Shown here: in pieces, positions 1 to 12,900 of the stretch
Layout: every line of letters starts with the position of its first letter
How positions within the stretch are numbered: position 1 is the stretch's first letter
Source: Larus michahellis
Taxonomy: Eukaryota; Chordata; Aves; Charadriiformes; Laridae
DNA: 64,000 nt
Assembly (NCBI RefSeq): GCF_964199755.1
Contig: NC_133896.1
Coordinates: 93,248,200-93,312,199 of the forward strand
Direction: 5' to 3'
The notes under the pieces: generated by a model
What the model was told of the DNA's origin: nothing
The model's database searches: none
The model's input: the letters and a program-made list of their open reading frames with translations, nothing else
Position numbers and translations under genes: made by a program

Positions 1-1050
1 TAAAGAATTTCTTCCTGATATCCCATCTAAATCTACCCTCTTTCAGTTTGAGGCCCGTGTCCTATCATTACACTCCCTGATGAAGAGTTTGTCCCCATCT
101 TTCCTGTAGGCCCCCTTTAGGTACTGGAAGGCTGCAGTAAGGCCTCCCTGAAGCCTGCTCTGCTCCAGGCTGAACGACCCCAACTCTCGCAGCCTGTCTT
201 CATAGGAGAGGTGCTCCACCCCTCGGATCATCTTTGTGGCCCTCTGCTGGATCTGTTCCAACAGGTCCATGTCCTTATTGTGTTGAGGACTCCAGAGCTG
301 GACGCAGCGCTCCAGGTGGGGTCTCACCAGAGCACAATAGAGGGGCAGAATCACCTCCCTTGATCTGCTGGCCATGCTTCTTTTGATGCAGCCCAGGATA
401 CAGTTGGCTTTCTGGGCTGCAAGTGCGCATTGCCAGCTCATGTTGAGCTTCTCATCCGCCAGCACCCCCAAATCCTTCTCCTCAGGGCTGTTCTCAAGCC
501 ATTGTCCACCCAACATGTTTTTGTGCCTGGGATTGCCATGCCCAGGTGCAGGACCTTGCATTTGGCCTGGTTGAACTTCATGAGGTTCGCATAGGCCCAC
601 CTCTCAAGCCTGTCCAGGTCCCTCTGGATGGCATCCCTTTCCTCCAGTGTGTTGACCGCGCTACACAGCTTGGTGGTGTTGGTAAACTTGGCTGAGAGTG
701 CACTCGATCTCACTGTCCGTGGCACCGACAAAGATGTTAAACAGCACTGGTCCCAGTACTGGCTCCTGAGGAACGCCACTTGTCACTGGTTTCCATGTGG
801 ACATTGAGCCGTTGACTGCAAGCCTTTGAGTGCAGTCATCTAGCCAGTTCCTTATCCACTGAGTGGTCCATCCATCAAATCCATGCTTTTCCATTTTAGA
901 GATCAGGATGCAGTGTGGGACAGTGTCAGCTTTGCATAAGTTCAGGTAGATGACGTCAGTTGCTCTTCCCTTACCTACCAATGCTGTGGCAACATCGTAG
1001 ACGGCCACCAAATTTGTCACCAAATTTATACCCTTTACCTTCACACAGTG
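1..1050 (-). mobile_element. CR1 LINE fragment, reverse transcriptase part, dead
   Basis: Read on the minus strand, several overlapping frames match the CR1 (chicken repeat 1) non-LTR reverse transcriptase. They include the [22 protein letters not shown] and [17 protein letters not shown] blocks and the C-terminal [21 protein letters not shown] block. The reading frame breaks several times. The catalytic FADD box is changed to FTNT at about 680-695, which removes both catalytic aspartates. The element's 3' end points to position 1 and is cut off by the window edge. The 5' end is truncated near 1050, as is usual for CR1. This is an inactive copy. Confidence 0.93.
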
Positions 1051-3897
1051 GTGCTTTATCTGTAGCCTTGCGTGGTAACTGGCCATCTAAATTCACACTA
1101 ATGCTTTCTATATTAAATACACTGTAATACAGAATTCCTCCTTTGGTTCTGAAGTTGTATAAATTTGCAAGATTAAAAAGATATGGCTCCTTGGTGAATA
1201 CGTTAGTCTTTCAGAAATGCTAAGTTCACTGAAACTGAGACCACTTTCATCTTTTTGCTCTGATTTCCAGGATGCTTGCTGTGGTCTGTTAACGCCCTGT
1301 AACAGATACATCAACTCTGTCCTTACAGACAGTGGACAAAAGTGAAGAAATGGGTTACGTGACTGCCATGTGATGCAATCCAGCATCTCCCTTTTTCTAA
1401 GCATAACGTTTGAGAGCTTTGCTGTACCAGAACTGTGTCCACATGCTCTGTGCTCGCATCCTTACCCCACTACACAGAAACAGTACTGTATGTGCTAAAT
1501 TAAATAAAATAACCCTTTTGCCCCCATGAATAGGTATTTTACCTGATACGCACAGTATTGTCATAATGGTGGATGTATGACAGCATAGTGTTACCAGCTA
1601 GCTGCTCTGCTGCTTCTGTCTTTGCTCGTAGCCTTAATGGATAGAGGTTCTGATGGGCTGCTTTGACACAAATGAAAAAATACCCACTGAAACACCCTGT
1701 GCCGACCCAATCTTCCAATGTATGTGTGAACATCTCTGTGGTTGCCAGCAGTGTAAAAGATGCCTGGGCTCTAAACAGATTTACTTTTTTTTTTTTTTTT
1801 TTAATGATCAGAATTGCACACCTGCTAAACCCTCCCAGGGAGAGTATTGCTGACCATCACCAGCTACACACAGGAGGGATAAGTTACAGATGCCTTGGGT
1901 GGGAAACTGGCTTTCCTTGCTTTCAGAGTTGTGAATTTTCACTAACCTGGAGGACCTGAGGTACCAACTGGATTAGTCTTACTACGTATAAACAAAAATA
2001 AAATTGATAATGAATTAAGCTAAATGGATTTAAAAGAGAAGAAATGTGGTTTTAAGTTGAAGTATCACGAGATAATTTATGAGAGGGTGAATGAAATTGC
2101 TGAAGTTGCACCACTACTTTCTCCCCCAGTAAAAGACTCTGTTAACTCTGTCGGGTTTTTCCATAATTTATGCAGACCATGGTCAACGAGAACGGAGAAA
2201 GCAAAGCCTGTTGAGAAATATAAATAGAAAGTGACGTGCTCCCACTGATGGGCTGGGGAAGTCTTTGGTGGCTGTTTCAGGCAGGCTGTATGTTACGCCC
2301 AGTGGAGCAGTGTAAAGCTGTAACTTGTTTTGGCGTCTAATTTTGTGACGGTGTGAACACTTGTGTAGGTGGAGGAGTTGAATTACGTTCCTGAAAACTC
2401 CAGGCACTTTGAGTTCCTTAAGCTGGATCTATTTGTAGGATATCACCTGTTTGCTTTACTTCATGGTTTGCCAGCATTTCCCGTGTCTTCTCAGGAATAG
2501 AGAAGGTACTTAAAGACGGCGTAGAGTGGTAAACAGTATCAGCCTTAATGTTTCTCCTCAGTTAATCTTCACTGAATGAGACCACTACATTCAATTAACC
2601 TTTTAGTGTATAAAGACTGGAGAACAGCATCCAAGTCCTGTTCTGGCACAATACAGATAATTTCTGTTAATGTTACGCACACATACACACAGGCACGTGC
2701 ACGGACCCCTCTCCAAAGCGTATGCTTCGGTGCTTTGGGATCTCTGTAGATGGCAGACTTTTTCGTTCGTAAGGATTTATTTTTTTTTCTTGTTTTTGAT
2801 GTCAGTGTCAGTAATAGTAGGCTCAGTTTACATTAAGAACTGCTTGGTGTTGAAAGTTATATTAAAAACCACCCCCACTTCCTTACAGTACAAACAAACA
2901 AACAAAAAAATACCCTAAAGACACGAAGCCTGTTCAGAGAAGCCGATGAGCTTTCCAGGAGGAGCGAGGGAGAGGTGAAGCCACGAGGAGTCTGAGGGCC
3001 CATGGGAGGAGTTGCAATACCAGGTTGGTTGGGGAGAGAACGAGGAGAAGCATGAAACTAAATACAGACCTCAGCCTTATGAAAAAACAGGTTTTTACTT
3101 TTTTCTGTTGTCATCTACAGTATACCTCATGTGACTTGCTGTCTAAAATTCATTTCTCTGGTAGATACTTGTTTGACCATCATTGACTTAATCTCATCTT
3201 TAGTTTATTTTTTTCATAATGTTTTTGTTTGTCTAAATACAGGCTACTGGTGTGTTCAAGCTGAGGACAAGTCAGGTGCAATTTATTAGGCTGTTACATA
3301 TATTTTTATTTCATAACTTTATTTTTAACTGAATTTTATATGTCTGAGAACATAGGGTGTAATTTTTGGCCATTTTAAGCTATACATTAATTCAATAGCA
3401 AGTAAGTTTTGTAATTTACTACATTAATAGCACTCTAAATTTGTATTTAATAAAATGTCCTAATTGTAGCTTGTATTTTGTGTAGCATTCATGCTTTATT
3501 TAGAACTGGGAATTGAATGCATATTCAGTTAGGAAGGGCTGATAAAAGAAACTCCATCAGTACCTCCTCCCATTCAAAAAACAATCATATACTCTAATTT
3601 TCCTTTTTGCTTCCTTGAAGTAGTTGGGATTATAATTGTTTTTATATTTACAATAATTGAGGAAATGGAAACCAGTTCATCATAGACAGTGGAGGTTCAC
3701 AAAGCACCCCGCTAGGGAACGTGCTTCATTTCTAATGCTCACATGACCAGCTGCTCTACATCAAGGTGGTGGACTTCTGCATATGTTGTAGTATGGCCCT
3801 GTCCTTGCAGTAAAAGGCAAAAGCATGTAACAAATGTTGTGTGCTAAGAATTCAGAAGAGTGTAGGCATTGTTAATTCCTTCCACAATTTTCTTCAG
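1051..3897. other. Non-coding DNA upstream of the USF3 start exon
   Basis: No conserved protein-coding exon was recognised here. The stretch is AT-rich with short homopolymer runs (for example a poly-T run near 1783-1801) and a short CA-rich patch near 2675-2700. Because a splice acceptor lies directly before 3898, this stretch is probably the end of an intron in the USF3 5' UTR. No upstream non-coding exon or promoter could be identified with confidence. Confidence 0.5.
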
Positions 3898-3962
3898 GCT
3901 CTCTTCTCCGAAACCATGCCAGAGATGACAGAGAATGAGACACCTACTAAGAAGCAACACCG
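3898..3962 (+). CDS. USF3: USF3 first coding exon (coding part 3916-3962)
   Basis: Acceptor TTCTTCAG ends at 3897 and donor CG|GTGAG follows 3962. The exon has 18 nt of 5' UTR and then ATG at 3916 in a fair context (A at -3). The 47 coding nt give MPEMTENETPTKKQH plus two bases of an Arg codon, which match the USF3 N-terminus. A second Met is at residue 4. The acceptor before the ATG implies at least one upstream non-coding exon. Confidence 0.93.
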
Positions 3963-6900
3963 GTGAGTTTCTGTGGGAAAAATTCGCTATTCTGTAGTTC
4001 CGTAGTCTGCAGTCATGTCGCTTGTATGACATTTCTAGCTGAAAGCTTGGCGATAAGGGTATTGACAAGAAATTCTGAGGGTTGACCTGGGTTGATCCAA
4101 AAATTTGGGAACTGTGGCTGCAAAACTCCCTTTCTCTCTTCTATCTATGCCAAATTGTTTGTCAAAGACACATCTACCTGGGCCACCTAGGCAACAGAGA
4201 TTCTTTGATTATTACACTGACTACTCCGATGTGCGTAAAATTCTGTCGCCACCTTGGTTCGAGTGCAGCCTGTATTATTGCTCACTATACTCATTTTGGC
4301 AGAATAATTTAGATCTCTTCCTCAACTCCCAGCAGAATCTGGATCTTACATCTCAAATCTGTGCTGGAACTCAAAATACATCCTGAGGTTGAACAACAAC
4401 ACTACGACCAAAATTTGTAACAAAGGACTCCAGAGCTCATTACAACTTTTCCAGCTTTTCGTTCTTTTGTAGTAGCATGTTGATCTAATACCTGGTTGGT
4501 AGGGGAATCCTTCAGTCCCTAGTTAAATACAGCACCCATCATATGCTAGCTGGCCATGTAAGATGTGATTTATGATGAGAAAAGCTCAGAGAGAACATTG
4601 ATTTGTCCTACAGAGATTTTTTTCAGTCTTCATGGATTTTGTCAGTCTTTCTTACCCCATATTTTGGGGTATTGGAGTATTCTGTATTGGTAATGAGAAT
4701 CAAAGGGCAGCCAGGTCTCTCCAGCCCTTATATTCTTGTGCATATTTAGAATATATGACCAATTCTGACAGGCAAATTACTGTTTTGCATAGAAGTGGGA
4801 GAACTGTAGTTTACTGTAAGATAAGAAACCATTTTAAATGATAGGTTACATGTGTTCCATGTTCTGGTGGCACAAGTTTTCAATGAACAGAAGATTCATC
4901 ACTTCTTGAATAGTTGTAGAACAGATGTGTGGGCTTCAGTTGGCATTTATTTGTCTTGAAGATGTTAATTTGTAGGCATTATTTCTTAGCAAATGTCTCC
5001 CTCTCTGACCATTTGCAGTAACATTACTGTCTTGTAATCATTGTCTAAGTTATTCTAGATACACACTACATTTGGTGAGTTATCGGAAATAAGTGTGTAT
5101 CAACTCAAAGCATAAAGGATACACGCCCCATTGTAATCACAGGTGTCATCCACATGTATCTTCCATTCTCACTTCAGATTCCTTGTTACATCTGGATTCT
5201 GCCGTAACAGTGAAAAGGGAAAGCAGGAGATGCTGCTCTGCTTTTTGCATACTCCAGCCAAACATCTAGACTGAGAGTGCACTGCTGGGAAGAAATCTTT
5301 TGAAAGATCTTTTTTTTCTGGAATATTTATTTTTCCAGAAAGCATGTGCTTTGCTTTACTACCTGAAAGTATTTGGCTTACTGCATGTATACAGTACATC
5401 TGATTTATCTATGTACACATTGGGGATTTATTGACTTCCAGCAAAGCAATGGGAGTCATTGCACAATGATTCTGACCTGGTTGACACTGGTCCAGAAATT
5501 CCAGGTGCACATCTGAAAACAAAGACAACCCTCACACACTCAGATTACACCTAGACAGAATTTTGAGCCAGTGAAGAAGAACAACTGCAGAGGAATGGTA
5601 ATTCTGGTTTCTCACACAAAGGAAGCATGTTTATACCAGAAGGTATGATGTTTGAAGGTAAAATGTCTGGAAAAATTCATTTGTGTGGTAACATTTTCTC
5701 CTATTTCATTGATCCAATGAACATAAAAGCAACATTTCAAACAAATAATTAACTATGATGTTGCTCAGAAATTAGTTCTATTTTTTTAATATATTTGGCC
5801 TTATTGAACACTGTAGTTGTTTCTACTGGGTAGTTGTTGCTGAACAGAAACATAAAAATCTGTCTCTGCCCTGTAAATACATGTAACAATAATCAAATGG
5901 GGTATTACACTATGCCTTGTTATGCTGAAATTTATTGAAGTACGAACATAAATGAATTTTTGTTAGAAAGTATTTAACAATGATGTCTAAAACCAGTCCT
6001 TGTGAATGTGACTTCTTCTACGTTCGTGTTCATTTAGTATTTTGAGCTGTGATGGAAATAATAAAAGCAACATTTGTCTGTATGAAGATTTTTTCCCTTC
6101 TGTTTCACATCGCTGTTTTCCCTTTATGTTTCACAGAAAGAAAAACCGGGAGACACATAATGCAGGTAGGAGCATTATGCTTTGTTGTTTGGTCTGGAAA
6201 TAAGCACAGATGCTTTGAACTAGTAAAACGTATCGATGGAGAAGGTTCCTCCTCAGGAGTTTATTACACCAAAAAAACCCACCCTACCAAACGCTTTTCT
6301 ATGTTCTTGCATAGAATATTTCTGCAGAAGGGCTTCTTGATTGGTCTCTAGTTTGCTGTTTTCCACACTACAAGGTTAGTGTAGCATGCCCAAGTATGAA
6401 AGTAGGACCATGCCCCTGGCTTTGCAATGCTCGTAAACTAAGAAGTAAACAATTTCAATTGTCTTCAATTCTAAAGGAGAATAGATGCACAGGCATTCAC
6501 ACGCAAATAATACCCACCTCTCGTAAAACAGAGAGGCAAACACTTAAGCAAATTAGAGATGGATATCTAACCCAAGAGCTTTAGAGATTCCCTGGAATCG
6601 ACGTATTCCCGTAGCCTGTCCCTGAAGCAGCCCCCTGGATGTTGGCACCCCAGAAATTCTGTGGGAATACCGTCTGTATGTTGCAGGAGTCTCATCCTTT
6701 GGGCAGCACGTGGCCTTTTCTTCCTGTCAGTGCCTAGCTCCAGTGGCACCTTCCACAAGTACGAGCAGAAAGATGGACCGGGGAGGGGTCTGACAGGTTT
6801 TGACTTGGTTTGTCCTAAGAAATTGATTCCAGTTTTTCTTTTATTGAACAGCACTACTGTGAGATCTTCACAAACTCAACTGGAAAAACCACTGAGTAGT

Positions 6901-9900
6901 TTCCATGTGAAAGCTGTGGAATATAGTGCTTGTCGGGCTGTGCCCAGGGTGTGGCTAATTTCTTAAGGATTAATAAGTATCAGGAAATAGTCTTATCAAG
7001 TTTGCTTTTAAGATTGACGACCTTGTTCTAATTCTCAGTTCCTGTTTTACTTGCCGATAGCTTTCCAAAGTCTTCATCTACCGGGCTGAACTCTGCAAGG
7101 TGTTGGGACCAGCTCCCTCCAGTCCTGTAGCTTGCCTAGTTAGTAACATCTGGACAAGCTGGGTAGAGCGTGGAAAATATTATCAAAACAAAGGAATAGC
7201 ACTTCACGGCCACTGTGATAGCTGTATGTATTAGTAAGATATATGAAAATTAAGTCCCAAGGGTCTTGTGTTTTAATGTTTATGCAGTTGCTCTTATTTA
7301 TATGGTAAATTTACTGCAGAAGAGAATTTGTCTGGCTGTGCTTAGGCTTTAGGCCTGTCTCTGTCAACACCACCAGTCTGTTCCTGAGATACAAAAAATA
7401 ATAGTTTAAAAAATGTAAATTGAATTGACAGACTACTGAAATAAAACTGTTTAAATCAGTATATCCTTTGTAAAGGAGCACAATAAAATATACTCACCTG
7501 CAGATCACTCTGTGTTTCTGTGTGCCACCAAATGCAGCCAGGCTGCACAAACCACAAGGCGATACTCAGCACAAAGAACGGTACGTTGATTTGAATCTTG
7601 ACAAAGCCACGACAGAACTTTTTTTGCTCTGGGGGAAAAAGGCTTCTAATAGTTTTAATTTGCGTAGAACACCGAAACATCTGAGTCAAAAAAAAAAAGC
7701 TACATGAGAGTGAACTATAATTGAAGGAAGATGAATACGGTGGGTGGAAAACAGAGATTAATGCTGTCTGAGAAAAACATGCCCCGAGGTATTTACACTG
7801 CTAGACTTGTAGCGTAAACCCTTTGCACCAGTGTTTAGGCCTTGTGAAGGGTCCACTAGAGGACTGTAAATGAAGCATTTTCTGACCTTCTCCAAAATAG
7901 ATAATTCACTGGAAATTCTGTTCATTAAATATTTTCTTTACTCACAGTCATAATTAGACCTTGCAGAACAGTTATACCTTTGAATGTAAACAAGAGTAAC
8001 TGATAGTCCATATACCTAGAGATTCAGCTATATTCAGTGTTGGCTGCTCCATCAATAAAAAATTAAAATTAAGACCGAAAAGTGGCAAAATCTAAGTTAT
8101 TTCTCTTTTGGTGCTAAACTTGACATTAGGATTTAAGAGACGCAGATTTCCTTCCCCAATCTGATTCTTTCCATAATCTTGGCTCATTTGCATTCTGTAT
8201 GCCTAAATTTAATCTGCCATGTGAAAAGAGTTGTATAAAATGCAGCTGGAAAGCATTACAAAACCTGAATTTTGAGTTGCAGTAACTCCTCTTTTCCACA
8301 AAGGGGTCCAGAACATCCCCATCTTTTGAAGATACTGCTTCTTATGTTACAGGTCTTAATTCCGCTGAGTATTAATTCAATAGCTGAGGTTTACTTTAGA
8401 GGAAATTTTTTTCCTCTGTCAAGTTACTAAGGGTTCCAATACATCATGAAATAAATGTATTTATGAGCCCTTACATTGGTACCAGTTGTGCTGACTTGCC
8501 CAACCAGGTGACACGGCACGTATTATTTTTGTTTAGTGGAGAGACATCGAAAGAAGAAGATTAATGCTGGGATAAACAGAATCGGAGAACTCATTCCCTG
8601 CTCTCCAGCACTTAAGCAGGTGAGTGTCCATTCAGAGATGCATACAAGTTCCCTCTAAAATGCTTGTGTGTTTCCTTGTCTGTAGAAGTACAAATATCTG
8701 TTTTGCTGTTTGTCTTAGGAAGAAGGCAAAACTGTCTGAATTAATATGCTCAAAAATCTTACTAGTTATTACTATTTAAAAAATGAATAGAATTCCTTTT
8801 GGAAGTGCAGGGCCACATGAATGTAATTACGCGGATTTTGAGCTTTTTGTCTGAAGGTATTGCATATGACTGCTGAAGGAACAAAACGGTACAGGTTGGA
8901 CAGGTGACTTGATTTTCTTCTCAATTTATACATGCAGTATTTTTGAGGAGGTGTAAGATAGACTAATTTGCCCATAGCAATTTGGTCAGCTTGCTGATGT
9001 CTGCCTGTGCACTGGATTCACAGCTTCCCAAAGTTCTTGTTCAGGGTAAAAATCCTGTCTCTTGGCTGCTGCCTGCCCCATTGTGTTGAGCGGAGGGATA
9101 GCCATTCACCCTTTCCTCTGCAGGCGGGGTGGCAGGCTGGGCAGAAGTAGGATGGATCTGGCCAGTGGGTTGCTGGTGACGTTGTGCATCTCCTGATTGT
9201 CAAAGTCATTTTCTACTGATGCTGTTTAAATGTAGTCTGTGTGATGCTGGAGTGGTGAAAGCTATGGGTTAAGCAAGATCATTTTTCAGGTCATTCTCTA
9301 ATCCCTTCTCTGCCCTTTGCTGGTGATCCCTTAATGTCCTAAGATGTAAACAGACTTGCATGCATGCTTGTTGTTTTCATTGTTCATAAAATGGGATGAA
9401 AGCAATTCAGAAAGTGATACAATAATAGTAAGTTAAGACAGCGTCCTTGTGAAAGATGAAGCAAGACAAATGGTTTGAGGTTGATGCACAGAAGGGTTTT
9501 TTCAAGGCAGAGCAATCTACAGCAGAGGCTGTTCCTACAGAACAATAGAAGAAATTAAGACATGAACAAGAGGTTTTGCAGACAAAATGCACTTAGTTTC
9601 ATAAAAGGAAGATGGTGGAGGAGTTATGTCAGATTTTCCATATTCTTTAGTATATTAGTTTCAAAATCATGCATACACCTCCCTGGATAATTGTTCCACA
9701 TTTGTTTCTTTCCTAATAAAATATTTACAAGGCAGTATCCTGGAAATTTCATGTGATGTATATGTTTACTAGTGAACAAGAATTATTAGGCTCCTCAGCA
9801 AGCATTAATGCTTGCTGCTCCTTTCTGTTGCTCCTGTATCTACCTTCAGGCATTGGAAAATGTCAGCTCTGGCACTGAAAATGTTATTCCGTAAAAACTC

Positions 9901-12900
9901 CTGGCATTTTAGGGTCAGTATCACTCATGAAACCTGTGGTTTGTCAAAAAAAAACCACCCCAAAACCCAAAAAAATCCCACCCAACAATCATTCAGGTTA
10001 GCACATTTTTAAAGTAAAGACTTCTTGGAGCAAGTGCAATTTCATCATTAATGGATCTATCAATGATAGACCTTTCTCCTAAGTGTGTATATATATATGT
10101 TTTCTTTTAAAGAGCAAGAACATGATCCTGGATCAGGCCTTTAAGTATATAACAGAAATGAAAAGACAGAATGATGAACTTCTGTTAAATGGAGGGAACA
10201 ATGAACAGGGTAAGTACAGATGCTGCTGGAGGGTCTAGAATTTCTGTCACTCACTTCCACTGTGTGTCTGTTGGTATTGACTAACAACAAAGCCTGGATC
10301 AACAAATTTGGGAATCCCAGAACATTATGCACATACAGGAAAAATACAGTTGCTTGGAATATCTTGAAACAAGAAGCCAAGAGAATGCCCAAGTGCGTGT
10401 TCTTGCACGTAGCTGTGAGCTAATGAAGCAATGGCATTGCGATGTAAAGTAATTACAGAGTTTATAGGTGTGCGACATCATCTGATACATTCCATCCTGA
10501 TTTATTGTACTGTAGTGACCAGAATGATTTCTGACAAACTTCAGTTAGATTTTTTTCATCGAAATCTTGGAGTCTCCTTTATGCATGGAGCTATTTTTTT
10601 TCCTTTCAAATGCTCTAGAAGGGATAACAGCCTATTTTATAAAAATATAATGGATCATACAAAATCTTCTTGAAGAGATGCATAAGAATGCAGTGATGGA
10701 GGTATAGCAGAAATAATCTCAGAGTTAATGTTACAGTTTGTGATTTTTATTTCTACCCATAGAATGGAATTCTAAATAGTTTATTTTTATCTTGTCAATG
10801 TAATTGGGTTTGAAGAACCTAGGTGATTTTCCTAGTTAGGTGAGTCATGTCCAAGTGCATTGCTTATTTTTGTGGCTTTACGTAAGTGCTTTCTATTTAA
10901 TTTTGCATATAATTTTAAAATGTAATGGAACTTAATTGTCCTGGATAGCCATGAGATTATCAACTAAATAAAAATAGTTTTAGTGTTTCCAAAGGAGTAG
11001 AGAAAAGAAAAAGATTAATTAATGTGCTTGTCTTTCCTTCAGTAATTAAATAATTTGATTAGTGTTCAGTTTCATCTGAGTTAGTCCTGATGTTTTTTCT
11101 AACTAAATAATTTGACGTATCCTGTTATTGGTAACAGAATAGTCTGTGAAGTTCATTCAATTTCCCGCTCAGTAGAGGCTTATCAGGATAAGAGTCTTCA
11201 TTTATGTTACTTTAACCATTTCAAGAGAGCGTACATTATTAACAACTTATTTCAATACCGCATAGTATTTACTCTCCGAGTCATGTGGTAACTGCCTAGT
11301 ATTTGTTCTGGTGCTGATGTAATGGAGTGCTCTCACTGTTTTGTAGCTGAAGAGATAAAAAAACTCCGGAAACAGTTGGATGAACTGCAAAAGGAAAACG
11401 GGAGATACATCGAACTACTGAAAGCAAATGATATTTGCCTGTATGATGACCCTACGATCCACTGGAAAGGAAATCTCAAAAGTGCGAAGGTCTCGGTTGT
11501 TATTCCCGGTGATCAGGTTCAAAAGAACATCATTGTCTATTCAAATGGGACTCAACCCAATGGGAATAACCAGGGAGCATCTGTCCAGGGAATAACGTTT
11601 AATGTTAGTCATAATTTACAAAAGCAAACAGCCAATGTTGTGCCAGTCCAGAGAACTTGCAACCTAGTGACTCCTGTGACTATTTCTGGTATTTACCCCA
11701 CAGAAAACAAGCCATGGTCACAAACTACAGTTTCTCCACTGGCACCCACTCAGACAGCTCCAGCAGGGAATGTTCTTGAGCTTTCCACCTCGGACAATGA
11801 GCGAGGCGTGCTCACTGCTGCTACTGCCAGCTCACAGAGCGCATCTCAATCCGGAACAGAGCAGGAACTACAGCGTTCTTCAAGTAACACACCACAGAAT
11901 GATCAAAATCTTCCCAAGAGTAAAAATGATGAGGAGGGCACTAAATTAACAAAGAAAACGCTCCTTCAGGGAATCAGCCTTCCTTCCAGTGCCTCCACGG
12001 AAGCCTCCCAAGTTCAACAGGTGAATGCGACTTGCTCAAATACACACGATTCTAGGAGTGACCTTCAGGAAAGCTGTGTCATTTCAACCACGGACACAGC
12101 TTCTGTGCCATCAGTGAGGCTGACTACTGCAGATAGCCCTTCCTCTGTAAATGTCCTCAAAAGTACAGACTCAGTAAGTAGCGCTGGAATGCCTGTGACT
12201 TCTGCAGCAGCAGGAGTTAAGGCTGCGATGGCAATGAGCACTCTGCCTGCCAGTCCCCTAGAGAACTGCTGGTCTTTTTCAGGCTCTTCAGGTGTTGGCA
12301 CTTCAGACTTGAAAAACATGAGTAGCCTTACACGGATGCCTTCAGCTGGCAACACGCAGACCACGTGGACAACTTTGCAGCTGGCGGGAAATACTGTTCA
12401 GCCACTAAGCCAAACGCCATCCGGTATAATGACCGCACTATTAAACGAGCCAGTTAATGGTGCTGGTACCGTGTCTTCTGCTCACAGCAGGCCTTTGACT
12501 ACAAGTATCAGTTTGAACGCTTCTCTGCCTGGGGATGGCCAGGCAGCTGAACAGATTGTAGTTACCTTGCCCTCCTGCCCACCCTTACCTATGCAGCCGT
12601 TAATCAGCCAGCCACAGGTTAAAACTCAGGCTGCAGGGAATATCCTTCCATTAAATTCAGCTATGCAGGTGATTCAGATGGCTCAGCCAGTCGCGTCAGC
12701 TGTTACAGGAGCACCGGCTAACCAGAATGTCATCATTCTCCAGCCTCCAAACCCCGCTCCGTGCCCGCCGATTATGAGAGCGGAAGTTCCCAGCCAAAAT
12801 GTTAGTCAGCAAATTGTAATTATACAAGCTGCTAATCAGAATCCTCTTCCCCTCCTCTCCGCTCAGCCTTCTGCTTCTGTAAGAGTTCCCGTGAACGGGC

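Noticed and set aside
2930..3060. Purine-rich stretch considered as a USF3 5' UTR exon
   Set aside because: No convincing acceptor and donor pair, so it cannot be supported without transcript data.
11322..11346. ATG-initiated start of the long USF3 frame (MECSHCFV)
   Set aside because: These codons lie before a clear acceptor (TTTTGTAG). The joined upstream exons supply the true N-terminus and bHLH in frame.
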